From assembly GCA_034766995.1 (NCBI GenBank), contig CM068313.1, positions 377,501 through 441,500 on the forward strand: a stretch of DNA of 64,000 nucleotides, read 5' to 3'. This stretch comes from Acanthacorydalis orientalis (lineage: Eukaryota; Arthropoda; Insecta; Megaloptera; Corydalidae). Positions 37,046 to 48,597 of this stretch are shown piece after piece; positions within the stretch are counted from its first letter, which is position 1, and each line of letters begins with the position of its first letter. Under the pieces are notes generated by a model. It did no database searches and had not been told where the DNA came from. It saw only the letters and a list, made by a program, of their open reading frames with translations. The position numbers and the translations under genes were made by a program.

Positions 37046-37051
37046 TTTATT
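37046..37051 (-). terminator. Polyadenylation signal, ADD gene copy B
   Basis: AATAAA on the minus strand, about 235 bp beyond the stop codon of copy B. Confidence 0.55.
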
Positions 37052-37071
37052 AATACTTATCAAAAACTTTT

Positions 37072-37241
37072 TAAATAAATATCGATTGTTCTGACATATA
37101 AAGTCCGGTATTTGCAAAATTATGCGAGCCGTCCGTGAAGATGTACTTCCACGTGAAAATGCCTTCCCGGCTGGGCACCGAGGCGAGACGCACGTTCCAG
37201 ACCGTCGAAGTCGGCGCGCCGTCGGTGGCTCGAATCACGCC
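37072..37241 (-). pseudogene. Unidentified coding-like remnant downstream of ADD-B
   Basis: In the same frame as ADD-B, after its stop and a second in-frame TAG, the minus strand is open for about 54 codons. It has a protein-like composition, including TVWNVRLASVPSREGIFTWK and IFTDGSHNFANTG. Codons are GC3-rich, like real exons nearby. I do not recognise the family. It may be a captured exon fragment at the duplication junction, or chance. Confidence 0.3.
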
Positions 37242-37286
37242 AGTGTCGCCGGTCTATTCGCCGGCCGTCGGGCTCGACGGCCCTTC

Positions 37287-40257
37287 TCACCCGCGCTCGT
37301 TTTTCCGTTCGGACGACGACGTCGAATCGTTCGACCGGACGACGTCCACGACAGACCCGTCGTCGTTCTTAGAACCGACGTCTTCGGCCACGGACCTGCG
37401 CTCGACCCGCTCGTCCGCGTCCGGATCGTATTTCACTTCCGGCTCGCCGCCGAGCACGTCTTTCCACTCGTCTTCGTTGACGGTGACGTCGTCGTCGTCG
37501 TCGCCGCCGCCGTTCCAGCCGTCGGTTTTGTTCTCGATCGTCTCGTCGTCGACCTCCTGCGCCGCGGACTCGCCGCCGTCGGAGGCGACGGCGCTCTTCA
37601 CGCTCGACTTGTTCGAAGCGACGCTGTCCGAGTCGTCCTCTTCGTCCTCCTCGGCGACGTAATCGGAATCGTCTCCGTCGGCGGATTCGTCCCCGTCGGT
37701 GGATTCGTCGTCGGCGTCCGACTCGTACCGGCCGTGCGTCGCCCGTGCGCCGTAATCGTACGTCGACCGTTTCGTCCTCCGTTCGGGTCTCTTGTTCGAC
37801 GCCCGCGTGCCCCGCGTAGCGTCTGCGGGACGTTTTCCGGACTCGAACGGCGAACCGCCGGTGTTCGCCGTCCCGCCGACTATGCCGCGCTCGTCCCACT
37901 CTTCGTCGAGGTTTTTAACGATTACGCCGGAGCACCGAACGTCCTTCGAATTCGCGTCGATCGTCGAACGCTCCGTCGGCAGCGCGTCCAACTTCGGCTT
38001 GACGTCGACGTCGGTCGCCGGATCGCCGGTGATCGTCATCGACGCGTCGGCGGCCGGCACGGCCGCGACCATCGGAATCGGCCGACCGAACGGCGCGACG
38101 ACTCGCGGATCGTCGTTCTTCGCGCCGGGCGCGCGGTCGAAATAGTCGTGCGCGAGCCTCTGTTTCAAGTCCTCCATCTTGTCGATCGCCGACTGAATCC
38201 GCGCCTGGAAGTTCGTGTACAGGTGATCCGGGTTCGTCGCGCCGCCGTTGTACAGGTGCGCGAGCTCGACTACGCTCGCCGTGTGCGCCTGCGCCAGAAG
38301 CTGCCACTCGGAAATCGACGTGTCGAACCAGTCGAGCCTCTTCGTCGACGTGTCCGCGCTCGCCGGCGCCGGCCGGAGCGTCTGCAGGACGATCGGCGCG
38401 GCGGGCACGCCGGGCGGGACGAGCTTCGCCGGATCTATGTAGAAGGACCTGCCGTCCGGCGAGACGATCTTGATCTGTTGCGTCGGCGCGTTCTGGACCG
38501 CCACCTTCTGCGCCGGACGCGGTCGGATCGGCCTCAGCGCGTCGGTCGCGACGGCGGTCTTGACTAGCGGCGGAAGATCTTTCGGCGCGACCTTCAGGAC
38601 GGCCGTCGGGTAGATGAGCGACGGAGGCGGCGGCATCGGGTTCTTCGGCGTCGCCGTGCTCTCGAGCAACTTCGACGCCGGTTTGACCTGCACGTACGGC
38701 TTCTTCGGCGGCGGATCTTCGATTATCTTGCGGTCGTCGACCGCGGCCGCCGACGTCGGCTCCTCGGCGCCGGTCGAGCTCTGCGGCGTCGGTTTGACGC
38801 ACTCGTCTTCCTCGCCGATCGTGAGTATGTCTGGCGTGCAGACGACCTCGTCGCCGTTCTCCCCGGCCGAGATCGGCGGTCGGGGCGCCGGCGCCGCGAC
38901 CGGCACCGGCGCGACGACTTCCGAAACCGGTTTAGGAATCGGGTTCACCATCACGGCTCGTACGGTCAGGGTCGGTTTCGGAAGTATCCTCTGGTGCCGG
39001 GTCGTGACCTTTTTCGCCGTCCGGTCGTCGGGCTCGGGCAACGGACGCTTGATCCCGGTCACGTTCTGCTTGTCCTTTTTGCAACACGTCGTGCAGTCCC
39101 GGGTCAGCAGGACGTTCTGTTGCGGAGTCCGTTCCTGAGGGCTGAAACACGTACGACGTCGATCACGACCGGCGAACGCGTCGGCCGGCGAGCGAAGAGG
39201 GCGACGAGACTCGAGCGAGAGCGTCCGACGAGAACCGGACGGACGACGCCGGCCACGCGTCCGCGCCTCTACGAGAACGCGACGCGCCGCCCGTCGGCTA
39301 CGACGGACACGCCGAGCGTACGATCGCTACGGATTCCGAGAAACACGAATCGCGGCGCCCTCGTCGCGAAACGACCGTACGAAGTTTCCGATCGGCGGAG
39401 CGCGACCGACCGTCGTTTCGCCGTCCGGCGACGCGAACGTACGGGCGCTCGGTCGCGCGCGTACGCGCCGGTCCCTGCGCACTCACTCGATCGAGTACAG
39501 CTGCGAAGAGTACTGCTTGAGAGCCCGGTTTATCGCCCTGTGCGTCCAGATGTCGTCCGGACGGCATCCGTAGCACGTCCAGTCGGCGCTCCGCTCGATG
39601 CTCTCGGCCGCCGACGTCCCGAGGTTCCTCACGACGCATTCCTGTACGACAGATCGACACGGACGATCACGAACGACCGAAAACGACCCGACGCCGGCAC
39701 TCACTTTACAGAACACGAACGGACACGCCGTGCAGCAGTAGACTCGCCCGCCCTGGCCGCACCACCTGCAGTACAGCTCGCTGCCGTCTCGGTCGGTCTC
39801 GAACTCGCCGCTCGTGTAGAAGTCGTAGCACTGCAGGCACATCAGCACCTTGAGCACCGGATGCTCGAACCGTTTCCTCTGCGCGGCCGGAGCGCTTCCG
39901 AGATGCTTGTCGCAGCTCGTGCAGTGGATCCGGTGCGAACGGACCGCCGAGACATCTGCGGTTCGACACGAGACCGATCGGTTTACGTGCGTTACGATCT
40001 AGAGCGCATAGATATGAACGGTGCGTTACCGCTGAACTTTTTCCGGTAGTACTCGGTCTCCTCCTTCGACACCTGGCACGACTTCACGTTCGGTTTGACG
40101 CCGAGCGTCTCTTTCGGCCTGCGCGCTGGAAACACAAAGTAGGGAGAGAGAGAGCGAGAGTCAGCGGAAGCGAGACCGCGGCGGTGCACGCGCTCGACTC
40201 ACCGTCGTCTTCGTCGAGTTCATCCGAGGCCATCGTGAAGCTGACGATGACGGCCAT
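37287..40257 (-). CDS. ADD-domain chromatin protein, copy B (5 exons)
   Basis: Minus-strand exons in order: 40257-40203, 40125-40030, 39955-39705, 39641-39487 and 39141-37287. They sum to 2412 bp (803 aa). The first four exons have exactly the lengths of copy A (55, 96, 251 and 155 bp) and the same phases. The ADD zinc ligands are all kept: CTSC, MCLQC, CRWCGQGGRVYCCTAC, FCKECVVRNLG and WTCYGC. The tail is shorter. Internal deletions remove acidic repeats, and the frame stops after ERKNERG, where copy A continues for about 190 residues. That stop comes from about 9 extra bases (GTGAGAAGG) relative to copy A. They also look like a splice donor, so an extra 3' exon is possible, but no phase-compatible acceptor is evident nearby. 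The alternative start is the ATG at 40233 (MASDELDEDDG). Confidence 0.83.
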
Positions 40258-40639
40258 CGTATATTTCTAGGTTAGAGCGACCCGCTCGGCGACGGCGTTC
40301 CGCTAGGTCGCCCGTTTACGGTCTGTTCTCGCTACGTCTGCGGCTCGTCGACCCTTCGCCGGCCTCGTGCACGCACGACGACCGTACCTAAACACTAAAA
40401 CTCGCTGTTATCCACCTTATTGTTACCGGCTTCGGCTTGTTTCTCGAGCTTAGACGTGTAAACAATAGGTGTCATCACTATAGGTAACCGTTGTTGATGC
40501 CGATGGTGGGGGTCGATAAACAGATTCTGTGTCGAGCATCACGTCGCACGAAATTCCAGTTGACAGAACGCGTTCGTATACTACGGGAAGCACGCTCGTG
40601 GTCGCCGCCAGTGCACGGTGCCGTTGCCAATCGAACACG
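40258..40639. promoter_or_regulatory. Divergent promoter ADD-B / TBC1D19
   Basis: Only about 380 bp separate the two divergent start codons, so both genes must start transcription here. The region keeps the stretches shared with copy A (33626-34011), including GATGCCGATGGTGGGGGTCG near 40497. No TATA box is clear. Conservation between the duplicates points to the functional core. Confidence 0.7.
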
Positions 40640-43600
40640 ATGGCCGAAATCAAAGAGAAGAGTATACACAGGACGGCGCTGAAACTCGTCGAGGACTTGC
40701 GCGAGACGAAAAATCACAAATCGCTGTACTCGGACGTGCAGGTGAGACGGATTCGAACATCGATAAAAGATCAGATGACAAGGTACGGGCTATAAATCTA
40801 CGGGTGTAAAAACGATCGATGCTGACATAGCCAGGTGCCACTGTCCGCGCGATATTTGTGCGGGAGACTTGAAATTTGAATATTAGCGCCGGTATACATT
40901 CCCATTCGGACATATTTAATTGTAATACAACCTTATAATAATTGTCGAGTAATCGATTCGATATAAAATACGAAATTCATCACTTTAAAACTATTATAAA
41001 ATCGTGTTAAAGTTAAATATTTCCGAATGGACGTGAGTATGTATTAAATTATCTAATTTATTCGCGGTCGTACTGTTGTACGATGCTGTTTACGATTCAC
41101 AAAAAAGACAGCTGTCTATGTAATTTATTTACTTTTAGAAAATATTTAACTAAACACTAGTGATAGATACAAAAAAAGATATCATTCGACACAACACCAA
41201 AAATTTGCTCTACCATCGAAACCAAAGGAAGGGGTCTTTTTTTCGTTTTTGAGGAACTCGAGGAACGCTTTCAGGTTATTGCATCCCATGTCACACCCCG
41301 TGTCCAAACGACTCTACTCGCCGAATAACTTCAAAGGTCATTCGTGACAAATGATCTGAAGTTCAATTTCGATAAAAGTAGTAGGCAGTCGGCTGCTTCC
41401 ATCCACGTCTCGCGTCTCGCACCATAAAAACCATGACACTGTTCCGAAATCGTAACCGTGCCCGGTAATTCTGTCGGCACGTAGGCGATACGACGACCCC
41501 TCGCGAATTGACATTTCATCGAACACTAACGAACAGAAGTTGTCGTCGCCCTCTAAATTACTGATTATGCGTGTTAGGCACGACATAACGTAGTCGTTCG
41601 CGCCTGGTTTCAAACGGATCGGTCTCAAAACAGTCGTTTAAGAATCGATCGACGGTAAAGCTGTTGTGTATCCATCCTCACCGCTGTACTTGTTTATAAA
41701 TGTGTCACGGCTGACTAAAGAATTTCATCATCGAGAGCGGTATATAAAACACGTGCGCATTCATATCTTTAAGCTGATTGTTATAGTTTCAAATGAATTG
41801 TACAATAATTAAAGTATATATTTATCAACGATCAATTTAAACGTATACACTGCGACGACAATCGGCGATAGTATGCTGTTCTATTCCGGTTGATTGTTAA
41901 GCTTAAAAGCCACAACAGTACATAAACGGTGGTTCCTTCCGGTTTTTTGAAAATCTTTTCCGGAATTCAACACTTCAGACCATCCGCTATGCCCACTTCC
42001 TGAATCGCTATTCTCCTGTCAAAACCGGTTTAAGACCCCGGACCGAACCCCAAATTCGGCGTTGAAACATGTAAAATTCACCACAATAAAATATTTTTTG
42101 ATTTTGTTTTTGATTTTTTGATCTCGTAAGTCAGTCAAGTAACAGAACGCTTGTGGTTATATTCATCATAGTAACAACAATTAAACAATTAATAGTAAAC
42201 AAATATTTGTTGTGTTTTATTTCAAACCTGTAGCATTTATGTTATAAAAATGTCCAAGAGATAACATAACATTTTGGTGTCAGAGGTGGGATCGATACAT
42301 AACACCTCCCTCCTTAAAAATAAACATACGGTTATTAAACATTAAATACATTATTGAATATAATTTAAAAATACAATATAGATAACATATAATCAGTTAT
42401 TTACTTCCTTTAAATTATGCCAGATTTCTAAATAATAATGAACAGCCTGTCGAAATTCTATCGAACGATATCATACACTAGAACCTTTCAATGAAAAGGA
42501 AATATTTCGATTTTCTTCGAATAGCAAACTCAAAGATATCAGTCGAAATGGCAAAATAGTAAAAGAAATTAGAACCTCCCATTTAAATATCGAAGAAAAG
42601 GAATCACTTTTAAAAAGATGTAAAGATTTTAATCGTATATTTCACTTAGACGGTGACATTCTAACTCGAACTAACTCTATGAATCATGCAATTCCTGTCA
42701 CGTCTCAAGTGCCTATGTATACTGAAAACTGTCGACGCCCACGAATTCGCAAACGAGAAGTCCAAAATCGAATCGATAGTATGCTACGACAAAAAATTAT
42801 CACACCGTCGACCTCTGCTCGGTCGTCACCACTTTGGGTCGTACAAAAATTAAAATAAATATTTTTTGTTAATTTATAAAGGCCAATGTAAACATTTATG
42901 AATTTTAAAAAAAAATCAGTACACCATCAAATTTTAAAACAGTTATCGGTCGCAATCTAAAATGCACGTTATATATATTGTATCGTATGACATTGTACCG
43001 TTTTGAATTACCAAATTAACTTACACGAAAGTCAGTGTTTCGATTCGAAATAATAATGGAAACATTGCATATCGTGGCTACAATTTCGATAGCAATTATA
43101 ACAGAACCGTTTGTAATTTTACAATATAAACGGACGAATAATTTTACAATATGTCGAACAGCGTCCTTTCAAGCATGCGTGCGTGTTTCTTTGGCCAGTA
43201 AGAAAGCGTACGTACACGTTCACGTTCACTGCCGATAGTAAAACGGTACACAGAACGACTTGTAAATTGAACGGCTGACGCCGTCCACTCGTGTCGGCGT
43301 CACTCAAGAAGCACGCTCGACGCTCTCCGTGTCGCTTCGACCCGGCCGCCGGCCGCGGAAGTCGTTCCGGACGGGCGGCCGCGCGCAGACCCGCGCTCTG
43401 CGTTCGGCCGAACCGATCCGGTCCGTCGGAACGCTCGAGCCCGCCCGTCCGCTCTGTGCAGAAACTCGTCGCGTCGCCGTCGATCAAGACGAACGACTTC
43501 AAGAACACGATGCTGTTGGCGCTGAAGTCGAGCGGGCTCGAGACCGTGCTGCGCAACCACGTCTACCACTGGATACGCGCGAACAATCCCGGCGGCGTCG

Positions 43601-46600
43601 AGATGAACGACGTCGACTCGGCGACCGACTGGAAGTCGCACCTCGACAAGGCGCAGGTCCAGTGGGAGAAGCGGATACACAAGTCGATCAACTCGATGTG
43701 CACTGACCTGGACGCGAGCCTCGCGCGGATACGCACGCCGTCCGATCGCGAGGAGCTCGCCGAGAAGTGGACGGAGCTCAGCACGTACGATATAGGTGAG
43801 CGCCGGAGGTTCCTCCTCCAGGGGGTTCTGGAATGCCCGGGGATCTTTCCGGAAGCCGGTCTTTCTGGAATCACCCGGAACTCTGTCTCGATATCGTCGT
43901 ACTAAGTGTTCCAGAACTTGTTACAATCTTTCCGCGATACTTTCGTTTCTGTTTTACTAACGGCTCGCTCGCGACCGGAAATCAATCGTTTATTGTTTTT
44001 AATCGAAATGCGCACAAACGACAATCAAAAATGATCGATGACGATTTATCAGAAATTTATTTGTCATTAAAAAAAACAATCCATGCGTGAAAGTGAAACT
44101 AGATCCAGTGTCAGAACTGCATCGTGGCGATTGTTTTAAAACAAACGTCGAACATAAGTATTTAAACAGAGCTTTTGTTTTGTTTTTTTTTTTTTTTTAA
44201 TCTCTATCGTTGTCCGTAACAGTTTATCATTTGTTCTGTAGATGTTCAAATATTTTTTTTTGTAGAAATACGGCCGTCTCGATCGAAAATAAATTTCTGT
44301 ACAATCGGTTTCGTCTCGACATCTTGTCACAGAGCCATCAGTGCATGTTTCTATATGTTCGTGTCCCATCGATGCGTTTGTCTGATGCTTCTCGTCCTTT
44401 CGGGTCTCTCGAGTGTCTGTCTTCCGCGAGTATCCGTCGTCGGATAGATTCTAAATCGCTCGTTTACACGACGACCGCACTCGAGCCGAAACCATCAGCG
44501 GAGACAGACTCTCGTGCGATCCGGGCGGACGAAGGCCGCCACGAAGATCCCCGCAACGTCTCCACAAATCGCGCGTCGGAAAACCCGACGTCGTTCGCCC
44601 ACGCTGCCGTCCCTGTTTCAGACCTGTCGCAGTACAAGCCGGTCTACGCGCCGAAAGACTTCCTCGAGGTGATCCTCGGCCTCTACTGTCCCAGCGACCG
44701 GAAAGAGGAGTGAGTACCGCATCCGCACGTGCTGAAAGACAGAATTAACAGACCGAGACCTGTCACGGTCTGCGGGTCCCGCGTGCAATTCGCCTGTCGT
44801 TCTGATTTCCTGCGTGCGCGTTGTTCAGTCGTTCCGTTCGAGCCCTCGGACGTCGTCCGAACGGCGGTTCCGACGGAACGACTCTTGCGATCCGTACGCA
44901 CGTATAACCGCAGACGTTTTCTTACTAGTGTGATATTTGCATGCAGCGGCGCGCCACAGTGGGAGTTCACGCACGTACCGCTCAAAGTTAAGACGCTGAC
45001 GAAACTGGTAAGTATCGTGCGTCGTTCGAGCGGGTGTCCGAACGGATCGAGCGCGTGGATGAGAATGTGACGAACGAGCTCGTGTGCAATTAATCGGGCC
45101 CCTGTTTCAAGTCGGCGCGCCCGACCCGTAACACGACCGGACCAGCTGCACACATCGTGTACATCCGACGGTCCCGCTGTTACGGCGGAAAAGTGCGGCT
45201 CGTCGGCTAGGAACACTCGGGTCGATACGTTCGTTCTCGTGTCGGGCGTACTGACTTTCCGACCGTCGGCCTACGTTCCGTACGCTCTCGGATCGTCGTG
45301 AACACAACAAACGTACTGCGACGGCGGGAGGGAAGGGGGACAGGGAGTACGCATGTGTATTGCTTTTTGTCGGCGTCGCGTTCCGAAACGAATATCAATC
45401 AGGTAGACCGCACGGCTGCTCTGCTCGAAACTGTGAAAAGACGGCCGTTCCGAGGACGCCTGCGATCCAGGCGGCGTGCATGGCAACCGCTTCGACTGTC
45501 TCTGTTCTAAACTGTCGAGAGCGGCGCAGTTTCGTGGCGAGCGATCACGGCTGGCCGTGCTCACTGTTCGATGACACGGGACGCGTTTAGAATTTCAATT
45601 GTTTGTTCGATAACGTTGCTCGTTCGTAAATTGCTTTTCGAATTTCGCCGCGAACGTGCGGCCGTTCACATTTACGGCCGGTCGTACTGAACACAGATAA
45701 GATGTTGTTCCGATACCATAAACAGAAATGTCTTAAAACAGGCGCGGGCGACCGTTCGTAGTTCGGCGGCCAGATTATCGTTCCGTCTCCGAGTCGAGCG
45801 CCGGACCAAATTAAACCAAGTAAAATAAATTAACATTAAATGAATTGCAGTGTGTCGCTGCTTCATATTTCATTCGTCGTGTCGTTCAGTTACTTCGCTC
45901 GTCTTCTCTCGTCGAAAATTACATTCAGAGCCGTGGGTGAATCTCTGTCTCTCTCTCTCTTCCTCCCTCCCCCACCTCCTTTACGCACATCCGCCGTCAC
46001 GGGCCGATCTTCCGCGCGAGTGTGTCGAATGCACCGAACGTAGACCGGCTAGTCGACACGGATGCAGACGTGCGCGTGTCCGGACCGAATGTGCGCGCCG
46101 TCCGGAGGAACGCGCGCACGCACCGGGTGTAACGGTCGTCTTTCAGCGCGCTCACTACTCGGAGCTCGCGCGCGGCGAGTCGATGATCGGCGTGAACCCC
46201 TACATGCCGTCGAGCACGAACTTCCCGACGCTCGAGGCGGAGAGGACGACGCAGGGCGAGAAAGTCATCGGCGAGAACCACGCGCCGATCGCGCAGGAGT
46301 TCCTGAAGCGTGGCAGCCCGCGCTGCCTGCGCAGCAAGCTGTGGTCGCAGGTCCTCGGCTCCGAGATCAAACAGAACGTGAGTGCTCGGTCGCGCGCGGG
46401 CCGGCCGCCGCGCCCGGCGCCGTCGGTCGCGTGTTCGACCGCGAGGTCCGCGCGTCGCCCCGCGGCCGTCGGGCGCTCGAGCGTCCGCCGCCGGGCGCGG
46501 CGCGCCGGGCCGCCGGTCCGCCGCCGAACCGACGCCGTCCGTGCCCGCAGAGCCGCGACCACTTCCAGCACCTGAAGCGGTGCGTGCTCCAGTACGACCT

Positions 46601-47468
46601 GATGGTCGACAAGATCATCATCAAAGACATACAGCTGACCGCGTGCAACGACGACCAGTACTTCGTGTTCGAGGACGTGCTCTATCAGGTGTTGCTCTGC
46701 TTCTCGAGAGACTCCGACATACTGTTCGCGCTGAAGGACAAGCCGGGCGCTCCGCTGCAGGTGCCGCTCAAGAACAAGGCGCCGTCGATGTCCTCGAACG
46801 CGAACAACACGGTGCTGTTCCCGCCGAGCGGCGTCATACCGTTCCACGGGTTCTCCATGTACGGTGAGTTGTCGTGCGGTCGCGCGACCGGGCCGCCCGA
46901 CCTCGCGCTGACGCTCGGTTCCGTTCGCCAGCGACGCCGTTCTGCTACCTGTACGACGATCCGGTCGTCCTGTACTTCACGTTCAGGGCGTTCTACCTGC
47001 GATACTTCTACCGGCTGCACAGCATCGGCGCGCATCCGCAGAGCGTCATGTCGCTGTGTCTGCTGTACGAGCGGCTGCTGCAGACGCACGAGCCGCTCCT
47101 GTGGGCGCACGTCAAGGACTGCGGAATACAGCCGTGAGTGTCCCCCGTCCGCGGGCGTGCCGGCGCGTCTAGACGTCCGCCGTCCGTCATTCGCTCGACG
47201 TTTCCGCTCCAGTGTTCGGCTCGTGTTCAAGTGGCTGATGCGCGCGTTCAGCGGACACCTGCCGCCCGAGCAGCTGCTCTACCTGTGGGACCTGATCCTC
47301 GCGTACGACTCGCTCGAGATAATCGCGCTGCTCGCCGTGTGCGTCGTGACGTTCAGGAAGGAGGCGCTGCTGCAGGTCGACAGTCTGGCGAGCATGGAGA
47401 GCATACTGAGCGACCTGTCGACGGTCGCCGTCATGCCGCTGCTGCAGATGGCGCTGCTGACCGACTAG
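40640..47468 (+). CDS. TBC1D19: TBC1 domain family member 19 (8 exons)
   Basis: Exons: 40640-40741, 43462-43795, 44622-44709, 44947-45007, 46147-46377, 46551-46863, 46932-47133 and 47213-47468. All are GT-AG, phases match, and the sum is 1587 bp (528 aa; human TBC1D19 is about 526). Diagnostic stretches are QWEKRIHKSINSMCTDLD, YKPVYAPKDFLEVIL, FLKRGSPRCLRSKLW (residues 247-261), TACNDDQYFVFEDVLYQVLL, GVIPFHGFSMY (residues 366-376), FKWLMRAFSGHLP and LSTVAVMPLLQ. TBC domains act as Rab GTPase-activating modules. Here the usual motif with the catalytic Arg reads IIKDIQL and the YCQG position reads PFHGF, so canonical dual-finger catalysis is unlikely. The family elsewhere shows the same. Expression probably starts from the shared divergent promoter. 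Confidence 0.95.
42275..42860 (+). mobile_element. Ty3/Gypsy LTR retrotransposon relic in TBC1D19 intron 1
   Basis: At 42275 TGGTGTCAGAGGTGGGAT fits a primer-binding site complementary to a tRNA-Leu 3' end, directly after an LTR-like end (ATAACATAACA). At about 42540-42858 a decayed reverse transcriptase N-terminal part is readable: EEKESLLKRCKDF, IFHLDGDILTRTNSMNHAIP, then IDSMLRQKIITPSTS and SPLWVVQKL. These are hallmarks of Ty3/Gypsy pol just before the RT core. Gag, protease and the rest of pol are missing. The 5' LTR probably occupies part of 41900-42272; no 3' LTR was found. Confidence 0.75.
42861..43461. other. Remainder of TBC1D19 intron 1
   Basis: AT-rich up to about 43200, then GC-rich just before the exon 2 acceptor at 43460-43461. 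No further coding or element signal is seen. Confidence 0.5.
45190..45680. repeat. TBC1D19 intron 4 block shared with 35.6-36.2 kb
   Basis: Source-side copy of the duplicated intron sequence. It carries the same ordered strings as 35650-36170 and marks how far the ancient duplication reached into TBC1D19. Confidence 0.75.
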
Positions 47469-47584
47469 CTCGGTCCGGCGCCGAGGCGGCAGAACCCGTC
47501 CTGTCCGTGTTGACTTTTTAAATTTCCCGTAGTGACTTTACCGGTACTGTTCTTGGAATGAAATTTATTCGATCGATAGTTGAA

Positions 47585-47590
47585 ATTAAA
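47585..47590 (+). terminator. TBC1D19: Polyadenylation signal, TBC1D19
   Basis: ATTAAA, a common variant signal, about 117 bp after the stop codon. Confidence 0.5.
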
Positions 47591-47599
47591 GTTCGATGG

Positions 47600-48566
47600 A
47601 TTTTGTAAAACGATATTTGCTTTCATTTACTTTCATCGTCCGCCTCGTCGTCATTAACAATTTGGAGCCGGCGAGGGGGAAGAGTTCTCTCTCTCTCTAA
47701 CGAGCGTTTTTCGATTAATCGGACATTCCTTCGTCGCAAACAAAATAGAAGTTGCAGATTTGTCGGCCGCGAGAAGAAATGTGTCGGTTCAGGTTAGATA
47801 TCGATTAGAAACTTAACACCTGTCCGACTTATCGTGGAAAATCGTCGAGCATGTTCGCGGGAACGCAAATCTCTGAACCGGGAGCGGGAGAACCGACCGC
47901 GATTGAAAATTTGCAGAAACGACATTACTGCCGAGCGTGACAAATTTGCGGAACGATCGAGCGCGTTGCGCGAAACAGTCTCGCATCGGTCACGCGTAGT
48001 CCGCGGGCGTGGTGTCTCGAAACATTTTACGCGCCTCCTTCCGACGGCGAACTGCCGGGAAGAGATTATTATTCGGTCCGATTCTCGAGTTCGCAGTTTT
48101 TGTAGGCCGTCGGATGAAAAAAACGCGGTTCTTCTGATTTCTCGACTACCGTGATTTTTTTCTTGATGAGAGAGCGGTGTTGTAAATTTAGTCTGACTGG
48201 AGAGAGATCAGTGACCTTCGAATACGTCATCAGGAAGGTAGCGCTCTGAGACCGTCGCTTCTTTTGAAAACATCGATGGATTCGTAGATATGCGGCCGAC
48301 GCCAAACCGTTAATTAACCGCACTTTCACGAATGAATTCTGTTTTCGACGCGCGGACTCCTTCGATCGAAAATGTTCAGTGAATCGCTGTTTGATCGTTG
48401 CACGTGCGCATTTCGGCGGCGATATCTCATCGTCATCAGAGTACCAAAATATAGAAGAATGTTATTCATTTAATATCGTATATTCTCTCTCACTGTCCAT
48501 CTATATATCATTATTGGTATCTAAATGTCTGTCTTTAAGTAATCGAACACATAAATATACATACAT

Positions 48567-48597
<31 letters not shown>

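Noticed and set aside
37122..38567. 481-codon plus-strand open frame over ADD copy B
   Set aside because: Same shadow effect; the minus strand is homologous to copy A.
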